Below the pieces are notes generated by a model, which saw only the letters and a list, made by a program, of their open reading frames with translations, did no database searches and was not told the origin of the DNA. DNA of 10,942 nt. Source: Pseudomonas sp. GTDB lineage: Bacteria; Pseudomonadota; Gammaproteobacteria; Pseudomonadales; Pseudomonadaceae. The translations under genes and the position numbers were made by a program. The DNA lies in the NCBI GenBank assembly GCA_003525045.1, contig DQGF01000034.1:3910-14851 (forward strand), given 5' to 3'. Below, piece after piece: positions 6,411 through 10,942 of the stretch (positions are counted from its first letter, which is position 1; each line of letters opens with the position of its first letter).

Positions 6411-7235
6411 ATGCTGAGTCCTTATATGTCGCCCATTGAGCGGGTGTGGTTCTACAGTTTGCGGATTCTCTGCGGCTTGATCTTGTTGTTCCTGATTCTG
6501 CCGGTGCTGGTGATCATTCCGCTGTCGTTCAACTCCGGGAGTTTCCTGGTGTACCCGCTGCAAGGCTTTTCGCTGCACTGGTATCAGGACTTCTTCGCTT
6601 CGGCGGAATGGATGCGTTCGTTGAAGAACAGCATCATCGTCGCTCCGGCGGCAACGGTGCTGGCGATGATCTTCGGTACGCTGGCGGCGATTGGTCTGAA
6701 CCGTGGCGACTTCCCGGGCAAGCCGCTGGTGATGGCGCTGGTGATTTCGCCGATGGTGGTACCGGTGGTGATCATCGGTGTGGCCAGCTATCTGTTCTTC
6801 GCCCCGCTGGGGCTGGGCAACAGCTTCTTTTCGCTGATCGTGGTGCATGCGGTGTTGGGTGTGCCGTTTGTGATCATTACGGTGTCGGCGACGTTGCAGG
6901 GGTTTAACCAAAATCTGGTGCGCGCCGCCGCGAGCCTTGGTGCTTCGCCGCTGACGGCGTTCCGTCGGGTGACCTTGCCGTTGATCGCTCCCGGGGTGAT
7001 TTCCGGTGCGCTGTTCGCGTTCGCCACCTCGTTCGATGAAGTGGTGGTGACCCTATTCCTCGCCGGTCCGGAGCAAGCGACCTTGCCACGGCAGATGTTC
7101 AGCGGTATCCGCGAAAACCTCAGCCCGACCATTGCCGCCGCCGCGACACTGCTGATTGCGTTCTCGGTGATCCTGCTGCTGACCCTGGAATGGCTGCGTG
7201 GCCGCAGCGAAAAACTGCGCACCGCCCAGGTCTGA
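6411..7235 (+). CDS. ABC transporter permease (PotC-like)
   Basis: Second inner-membrane subunit, 274 residues and six hydrophobic segments: about 19-39, 72-93, 105-130, 137-158, a less clear one near 195-215, and 240-262. The EAA cytoplasmic loop is RAAASLGASPLTAFRRVTLP, followed by LIAPGVISGALFAFATSFDE, the usual PotC/PhnV-type continuation. The start at 6411 is backed by a strong GGGGAG (6399-6404) 6 nt away; an in-frame ATG at 6426 has no such site. It probably forms a heterodimer with the preceding permease and ends the transporter gene set. No strong terminator follows; a REP half-element begins 20 nt after the stop. Confidence 0.93.
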   Translation: MLSPYMSPIERVWFYSLRILCGLILLFLILPVLVIIPLSFNSGSFLVYPLQGFSLHWYQDFFASAEWMRSLKNSIIVAPAATVLAMIFGTLAAIGLNRGDFPGKPLVMALVISPMVVPVVIIGVASYLFFAPLGLGNSFFSLIVVHAVLGVPFVIITVSATLQGFNQNLVRAAASLGASPLTAFRRVTLPLIAPGVISGALFAFATSFDEVVVTLFLAGPEQATLPRQMFSGIRENLSPTIAAAATLLIAFSVILLLTLEWLRGRSEKLRTAQV

Positions 7236-7254
7236 AGCCGTACGCGGTAAAAAA

Positions 7255-7305
7255 TGTGGGCGCGGGCTTGCTCGCGAAAGCGGAGTGTCAGTCGACTCAT
7301 ACGTC
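7255..7305. repeat. Single REP with left half of a decayed REPIN
   Basis: TGTGGGCGCGGGCTTGCTCG then CGAA (7255-7278) differs at one base from the REP arms at 5028 and 5094. The following AGCGG-AGTGTCAGTCGAC matches the inner part expected of a REPIN of this group, compared with the complement of 5070-5095. No inverted partner follows, so only the left half is left. It lies downstream of the last transporter gene and could act as an mRNA 3' stabiliser. Confidence 0.82.
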
Positions 7306-7326
7306 GAATAGGACGCAATTCCGGCG

Positions 7327-7425
7327 ATGGCCGTGGAAGCGGCGGAGATTGACCGGCTGATGCGTAACAATCCGCGCAAATTGAGTGCTGTCGATATCGA
7401 GAAGATCTACCGAGCGGCTTACTAG
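7327..7425 (+). pseudogene. Orphan coding fragment, 32 codons, possible 3' remnant of a lost gene
   Basis: An open frame reads MAVEAAEIDRLMRNN, then [17 protein letters not shown] and TAG. Its codons are like those of the neighbours (about two thirds end in G or C) and its amino-acid make-up is that of a soluble helical protein, unlike random translation. There is an in-frame stop shortly upstream (about 7309) and no clear ribosome site, so it is unlikely to be a complete gene. It directly follows the broken REPIN, so a deletion that removed the right REPIN half could also have removed the 5' part of this gene. I do not recognise the protein. A real small protein is the alternative. Confidence 0.35.
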
Positions 7426-7472
7426 GGCAGGCCCAATCATCGCGGTTACGTCGCGCGCGTCAAAGCATGAGG

Positions 7473-7480
7473 TATACAAT
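7473..7480 (+). promoter_or_regulatory. Possible -10 element of the rpe promoter
   Basis: TATACAAT lies 37 nt before the rpe start. No good -35 stands at the right distance (the region around 7450 is GC-rich), so the call rests on the -10 match and position. It would drive rpe and gph, and possibly reach trpE. Confidence 0.35.
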
Positions 7481-7516
7481 GCGCGCCATCGTGATTTTGC
7501 TCAAAAAAGGTGCGTC

Positions 7517-8191
7517 ATGCAGCCCTTCGTCATTGCTCCGTCGATTCTCTCCGCCGACTTCGCCCGCCTGGGTGAAGAAGTGGACAACGTCCTGGCCGCC
7601 GGCGCCGATTTCGTACACTTCGATGTCATGGACAACCACTACGTGCCGAACCTGACCATCGGCCCGATGGTCTGTGCCGCACTGCGCAAATACGGCGTCA
7701 CCGCGCCGATCGACGCGCACCTGATGGTCAGCCCGGTGGACCGCATCGTCGGCGATTTCATCGAGGCTGGTGCGACTTACATCACCTTCCACCCGGAAGC
7801 CACGCAGCACGTCGACCGCTCCCTGCAATTGATCCGCGAAGGCGGCTGCAAGTCGGGCCTGGTGTTCAATCCGGCGACGCCACTGGACGTACTCAAGTAC
7901 GTGATGGACAAGGTCGACATGATCCTGCTGATGAGCGTCAACCCGGGCTTCGGCGGGCAGAAGTTCATTCCTGGTACCCTCGACAAGCTGCGTGAAGCGC
8001 GGGCACTGATCGATGCCTCCGGTCGTGACATCCGCCTGGAAATCGATGGCGGCGTGAACGTGAACAACATTCGCGAAATCGCTGCTGCGGGCGCCGACAC
8101 CTTCGTCGCCGGCTCGGCGATCTTCAATGCACCGAACTACCAAGAGGTGATTGAAAAGATGCGTTCCGAACTGGCGCTGGCCCGCCCATGA
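7517..8191 (+). CDS. rpe: Ribulose-phosphate 3-epimerase
   Basis: Interconverts D-ribulose 5-phosphate and D-xylulose 5-phosphate in the pentose phosphate pathway, cytoplasmic. The 224-residue TIM barrel is complete: [14 protein letters not shown] (6-19), metal and catalytic residues His34, Asp36 ([12 protein letters not shown]), His68 (DAHLM), Asp177 (EIDGGVN), and the mobile [10 protein letters not shown] loop (139-148). The start at 7517 (MQPFVIAPS) follows AAAAAGG (7504-7510) by 6 nt and matches the family; an in-frame ATG at 7385 would add 44 residues from non-coding sequence. The stop overlaps the gph start by 4 bp, so the two are probably translated together. rpe-gph-trpE is a conserved order in Pseudomonas. 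Confidence 0.97.
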   Translation: MQPFVIAPSILSADFARLGEEVDNVLAAGADFVHFDVMDNHYVPNLTIGPMVCAALRKYGVTAPIDAHLMVSPVDRIVGDFIEAGATYITFHPEATQHVDRSLQLIREGGCKSGLVFNPATPLDVLKYVMDKVDMILLMSVNPGFGGQKFIPGTLDKLREARALIDASGRDIRLEIDGGVNVNNIREIAAAGADTFVAGSAIFNAPNYQEVIEKMRSELALARP

Positions 8192-9006
8192 GTGGCTTTG
8201 AGCAGCTATTCCCGGGGGCTTTGCCGCGGCTGGTGATGTTCGATCTGGATGGCACGCTGGTCGATTCGGTCCCCGACCTCGCGGCGGCTGTGGATAACAT
8301 GCTGCTCAAACTCGGCCGCGCACCTGCCGGGATCGAGTCGGTGCGCGAGTGGGTCGGCAACGGTGCACCGGTGCTGGTTCGCCGCGCGCTGGCCGGTGGC
8401 ATCGACCATTCGACGGTCGATGAAGGCGAGGCCGAAGGCGCGCTGGAGATTTTCATGGAGGCCTACGCCCAAAACCATGAGCTGACGGTGGTCTACCCCG
8501 GCGTGCGCGACACCCTGAAATGGCTGCACAAGCAGGGTGTCGAGATGGCGCTGATCACCAACAAGCCGGAACGTTTCGTCGCGCCACTGCTGGATCAGAT
8601 GAAAATCGGCCGTTACTTCAAATGGATCATCGGCGGCGACACTCTGCCGAAGAAGAAACCTGACCCGGCAGCGCTGTTCTTCGTGATGAAAATGGCCAAT
8701 ATCCCGGCTTCGCAATCCTTGTTCGTCGGCGATTCGCGCAGCGATGTGCTGGCGGCGAAAGCGGCGGGGGTCAAGTGTGTCGCGCTCAGTTATGGCTACA
8801 ACCATGGCCGGCCGATTGCTGAAGAATCCCCGGCGCTGGTGATCGACGATCTGCGCAAATTAATTCCCGGTTGCCTGGATCTGGCCTCTGGGATAACGTT
8901 GCCCGACGCTGTTCAATCTCCTGCCGGAAATCCCATCGTGGTGGTCACTCGCAAACTCTGGATGAAAGTTATCAAGGCCCTGGCCCGCTGGCGTTGGCGC
9001 GCCTGA
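8188..9006 (+). CDS. gph: Phosphoglycolate phosphatase (HAD family) with tail containing the trp leader
   Basis: Removes phosphate from 2-phosphoglycolate, a by-product of DNA repair and oxygenase side reactions, in the cytoplasm. HAD motifs are all present: [11 protein letters not shown] (Asp19 nucleophile, Asp21), II ITN (Thr124), III KKKPDP (Lys157), IV GDSRSD (Asp182, Asp186), with a helical cap domain between about 25 and 100. At 272 residues it is longer than E. coli Gph (252). The fold should end near residue 233; the last 39 residues are a low-complexity tail ending [14 protein letters not shown]. The ATG at residue 259 starts, in the same frame, a leader peptide with Trp codons (8962-9006), so the tail is probably a by-product of trpE control. 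Translation overlaps rpe (ATGA at 8188-8191). Confidence 0.95.
   Translation: MSGFEQLFPGALPRLVMFDLDGTLVDSVPDLAAAVDNMLLKLGRAPAGIESVREWVGNGAPVLVRRALAGGIDHSTVDEGEAEGALEIFMEAYAQNHELTVVYPGVRDTLKWLHKQGVEMALITNKPERFVAPLLDQMKIGRYFKWIIGGDTLPKKKPDPAALFFVMKMANIPASQSLFVGDSRSDVLAAKAAGVKCVALSYGYNHGRPIAEESPALVIDDLRKLIPGCLDLASGITLPDAVQSPAGNPIVVVTRKLWMKVIKALARWRWRA
8962..9006 (+). CDS. Putative trpE leader peptide (14 codons), nested in frame in the gph 3' end
   Basis: [14 protein letters not shown] then TGA, with Trp codons at 8989 and 8995 separated by one Arg codon; a third TGG (8959-8961) precedes the ATG. The stop is 71 nt before the trpE start. Short peptides rich in the regulated amino acid, just upstream of the synthesis gene, are the hallmark of attenuation, and trpE of P. 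putida has been reported to be attenuated. There is no good Shine-Dalgarno before 8962, so translation may come largely from ribosomes finishing gph, which would read the same codons. Confidence 0.6.
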   Translation: MKVIKALARWRWRA

Positions 9007-9035
9007 CTTGTTCCTGGCCGGCATTCCGGCGCGTT
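8996..9035 (+). promoter_or_regulatory. Candidate trpE attenuator: two mutually exclusive RNA helices
   Basis: Helix A pairs CGCGCC (8998-9003) with GGCGCG (9028-9033), plus two G-U pairs, and overlaps the last leader codons. Helix B is GCCGG-CATT-CCGGC (9017-9021 with 9026-9030). They share 9028-9030 and cannot coexist. A ribosome stalled at the Trp codons would break A and allow B. Neither is followed by a long U-run (only GCGTTTGC after B), so I cannot say which state favours trpE, nor whether control is at termination or at translation. Confidence 0.35.
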
Positions 9036-9055
9036 TGCATACCTGACTGTTAGAC

Positions 9056-9072
9056 CCTCAAGCCACGAGGCT
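9056..9072 (+). promoter_or_regulatory. trpE ribosome site inside small alternative hairpins
   Basis: The trpE Shine-Dalgarno GAGG (9067-9070, 7 nt before the ATG) can pair with CCTC (9056-9059, 7-nt loop), or lie in AGCC-ACGA-GGCT (9061-9072). Both stems have only 4 bp. They may modulate initiation; alone they are too weak to be sure. Confidence 0.25.
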
Positions 9073-9077
9073 ACCCC

Positions 9078-10559
9078 ATGATCCGCGAAGAATTCCTGCG
9101 TTTGGCCGCTGCCGGCTACAACCGCATCCCGCTTGCCTGCGAAACCCTGGCCGACTTCGACACCCCGTTGTCGATCTACCTGAAACTGGCCGATGAGCCG
9201 AACTCCTACCTGCTCGAATCGGTGCAGGGCGGGGAGAAGTGGGGCCGTTACTCGATCATCGGCCTGCCCTGCCGCACGGTGCTGCGGGTTCACGATCATC
9301 ACATCAGCGTGACCCACGACGGCGTCGAGATCGAAAGCCTCGAGGCTGAAGATCCACTGGCGTTCGTTGAAGAATTCAAAGCCCGTTACAACGTGCCGAC
9401 CATCCCCGGCCTGCCACGTTTCAATGGCGGTCTGGTGGGTTACTTCGGCTATGACTGTGTGCGGTATGTGGAGAAGCGTCTGGGCAAATGCCCGAACCCG
9501 GATCCGCTGGGCGTGCCGGACATTCTGCTGATGGTCTCCGACGCGGTGGTGGTGTTCGACAACCTTGCCGGCAAGATGCACGCGATTGTCCTGGCCGATC
9601 CGTCGCAGGATGAGGCGTTCGAGCAGGGTCAGGCACGTCTGGAAGAGCTGCTGGAAAGACTCCGTCAGCCGATCACTCCGCGCCGTGGCCTGGATTTCAG
9701 CAAGCAGCAATCCACTGATCCGGTGTTCCGTTCGAGCTTCACCCAGGACGATTACGAAAAAGCCGTCGACACCATCAAGGAATACATCCTGGCCGGTGAC
9801 TGCATGCAGGTCGTGCCGTCCCAGCGTATGTCGATCGACTTCAAGGCTGCACCGATCGATTTGTACCGGGCGTTGCGTTGCTTCAACCCGACGCCATACA
9901 TGTACTTCTTCAACTTCGGCGAATTCCACGTCGTCGGCAGTTCGCCGGAAGTGCTGGTGCGGGTCGAAGACAACCTGATCACCGTGCGCCCGATCGCCGG
10001 CACCCGTCCGCGGGGCGCCAACGAAGAGGCCGATGTTGCGCTGGAAAAAGACCTGCTGTCCGACGACAAGGAAATCGCCGAGCACTTGATGCTGATCGAC
10101 CTGGGTCGTAACGATACCGGTCGCGTTTCGGAAATCGGTTCGGTAAAACTCACCGAAAAAATGGTCATCGAGCGTTATTCCAACGTGATGCATATCGTGT
10201 CCAACGTCACTGGGCAACTGAAGGCCGGGCTGACGGCGATGGACGCTCTGCGGGCGATTCTGCCGGCGGGCACCTTGTCCGGCGCGCCGAAGATTCGCGC
10301 GATGGAAATCATCGACGAACTGGAACCGGTCAAGCGTGGCGTCTACGGCGGCGCGGTAGGTTACTTCGCCTGGAACGGCAACATGGATACCGCCATTGCG
10401 ATCCGCACCGCGGTGATCAAGGACGGCGAGCTGCACGTGCAGGCCGGGGGCGGCATCGTCGCCGACTCGGTGCCGGCGCTGGAATGGGAAGAAACCCTGA
10501 ACAAGCGCCGCGCGATGTTCCGTGCGGTGGCCCTGGCCGAGCAAACCCCGGACGCCTGA
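9078..10559 (+). CDS. trpE: Anthranilate synthase component I
   Basis: Converts chorismate and ammonia (from the TrpG glutaminase) to anthranilate, the first committed step of tryptophan synthesis. The protein has 493 residues. The N-terminal tryptophan-feedback pocket includes LLESVQGG (45-52, Ser48) and WGRYSIIG. The chorismate-binding domain has PIAGTRPRG (305-313), LIDLGRND (339-346), [20 protein letters not shown] (Leu400-Lys405 in the middle), YGGAVGYF and [10 protein letters not shown] (455-464). The start at 9078 is set by GAGG 7 nt upstream and the family N-terminus [10 protein letters not shown]. trpG does not follow directly; in Pseudomonas it lies in a separate trpGDC group nearby. 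Expression is likely governed by the leader at 8962-9072. A strong terminator follows at 10594. Confidence 0.97.
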   Translation: MIREEFLRLAAAGYNRIPLACETLADFDTPLSIYLKLADEPNSYLLESVQGGEKWGRYSIIGLPCRTVLRVHDHHISVTHDGVEIESLEAEDPLAFVEEFKARYNVPTIPGLPRFNGGLVGYFGYDCVRYVEKRLGKCPNPDPLGVPDILLMVSDAVVVFDNLAGKMHAIVLADPSQDEAFEQGQARLEELLERLRQPITPRRGLDFSKQQSTDPVFRSSFTQDDYEKAVDTIKEYILAGDCMQVVPSQRMSIDFKAAPIDLYRALRCFNPTPYMYFFNFGEFHVVGSSPEVLVRVEDNLITVRPIAGTRPRGANEEADVALEKDLLSDDKEIAEHLMLIDLGRNDTGRVSEIGSVKLTEKMVIERYSNVMHIVSNVTGQLKAGLTAMDALRAILPAGTLSGAPKIRAMEIIDELEPVKRGVYGGAVGYFAWNGNMDTAIAIRTAVIKDGELHVQAGGGIVADSVPALEWEETLNKRRAMFRAVALAEQTPDA

Positions 10560-10593
10560 GTTCACGCAAAACCTGTGGGAGCTCATCACCATA

Positions 10594-10629
10594 AAAAAAC
10601 GCGGCGCCTGTGAGGGCACCGCGTTTTTT
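10594..10629. terminator. Strong bidirectional factor-independent terminator
   Basis: AAAAAACGCGG (10594-10604) pairs with CCGCGTTTTTT (10619-10629), and after one C-A mismatch GCC pairs with GGC around a 6-nt loop. There is a T6 on the plus strand and a T7 on the minus strand. It lies 35 nt beyond trpE and 20 nt beyond the end of the convergent minus-strand gene, so it serves both. Confidence 0.92.
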
Positions 10630-10648
10630 GTGCCTGCTGTTTACGGGA

Positions 10649-10942
10649 TCAGAAGTCCAGCGCAACCCCAACGCTAAGCCCTTGCTGGGTAAAGTCATCA
10701 TCCTTGCGGAAGGTGTACCCACCACGCAACGCCAGATCGGCCGTCAGTTTGTGGCTGACCCCCAGAGTCACGCGATTCAAATGACTTTGCGGTGTGTAAC
10801 CGTCCAGCCTGAAGTCAAGGGACGGCAGGCTATTGAGGGCAATGTTCACTTTCTGAGTGTCATCCTCGTATTCACGCTCGAAGGCGTACTCGCCGAACAC
10901 TAGGGTCTGCTTGGTGATCTGGTATTTGCCCTGCAGGCCGAC
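10649..10942 (-). CDS. C-terminal 97 residues of an autotransporter beta-barrel, probably EstA/EstP esterase
   Basis: The frame is open from the right edge to TGA at 10649-10651. The translated end shows alternating polar and hydrophobic beta strands (GLQGKYQITKQTLVFGEYAF, NRVTLGVSHKLTADLALRGG, YTFRKDDD) and finishes with GLSVGVALDF. The terminal Phe is the signal read by the BAM complex for outer-membrane barrels. The last strands resemble the autotransporter domain of the GDSL esterase EstA, and I recall an estP-type gene next to trpE in P. putida, which fits the position. The catalytic domain is outside the window, so the enzyme identity is an inference. The apparent GTG start at 10900 is internal. 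Confidence 0.8.
   Translation of the reverse strand, partial: VGLQGKYQITKQTLVFGEYAFEREYEDDTQKVNIALNSLPSLDFRLDGYTPQSHLNRVTLGVSHKLTADLALRGGYTFRKDDDFTQQGLSVGVALDF

Noticed and set aside
8871..8897. Possible internal promoter for trpE inside gph (TTGCCT and GATAAC)
   Set aside because: Both hexamers match only 4 of 6 and the spacer is 15 bp, so it does not stand out from chance.
10574..10582. TGTGGGAGC after trpE, identical to the REP head
   Set aside because: Only 9 bases match and the rest of the REP palindrome is absent; it could be a decayed REP or chance.
8913..10619. Minus-strand frame of 568 codons opposite trpE
   Set aside because: Antisense shadow of trpE caused by high GC; it would also run through the terminator at 10594-10629.

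Overview
The window is a piece of a Pseudomonas chromosome, most likely from the P. fluorescens lineage. The evidence is the high-GC codon use, Pseudomonas-type REP palindromes (TGTGGGAGCGGGCTTGCTCG-type), an anabolic argF with tandem ArgR operators, and the gene string rpe-gph-trpE. Almost all of the sequence is core-genome coding. I see no phage, integrase, transposase, CRISPR array or tRNA.

Layout, left to right. (1) Positions 1-1056, minus strand: the N-terminal half of a molybdopterin/[4Fe-4S] oxidoreductase that runs off the left edge. (2) 1191-1481, minus: an unrecognised 96-residue helical protein with a good sigma70 promoter (1513-1540). (3) 1482-1875: a divergent regulatory region. 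The argF promoter (1734-1761) is covered by two abutting 21-bp ArgR half-sites (1729-1770), followed by a leader of about 105 nt with a hairpin. (4) 1876-2796 argF, overlapping by 4 bp a transporter set: ABC ATPase (2793-3902), periplasmic binding protein (3953-4996), a complete REPIN (5028-5117), and two permeases (5151-6398, 6411-7235). (5) 7236-7516: half a REPIN, a short orphan coding fragment (7327-7425), and the rpe promoter region. (6) rpe (7517-8191) and gph (8188-9006), overlapping by 4 bp, then trpE (9078-10559). (7) A bidirectional terminator at 10594-10629, then the C-terminus of a minus-strand autotransporter, probably the EstA/EstP esterase, cut by the right edge.

How the parts may work together. 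ArgF makes citrulline for arginine synthesis and is very probably repressed by arginine-bound ArgR. The ABC set resembles the polyamine/GABA/5-aminovalerate class of importers (Agt/Pot type). The 3' end of gph doubles, in frame, as a 14-codon leader peptide with two near-adjacent Trp codons just before trpE. This suggests that trpE is controlled by ribosome-mediated attenuation and that the gph reading frame itself contains the sensor.

Main points of interest. The ABC ATPase looks like a mosaic: an FbpC-like N-terminal quarter, as expected of the ATPase that follows argF in other pseudomonads, joined in frame to a PotA/AgtA-like remainder, as expected of the ATPase that precedes the binding protein, permeases and rpe. 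From memory, these are two separate loci in P. aeruginosa and P. putida. The window may therefore contain a recombination junction, or an assembly join, inside that gene, and the argF-transporter 'operon' should be read with that in mind. Second is the gph/trp leader overlap. I see no wholly new defence or biosynthetic system here.
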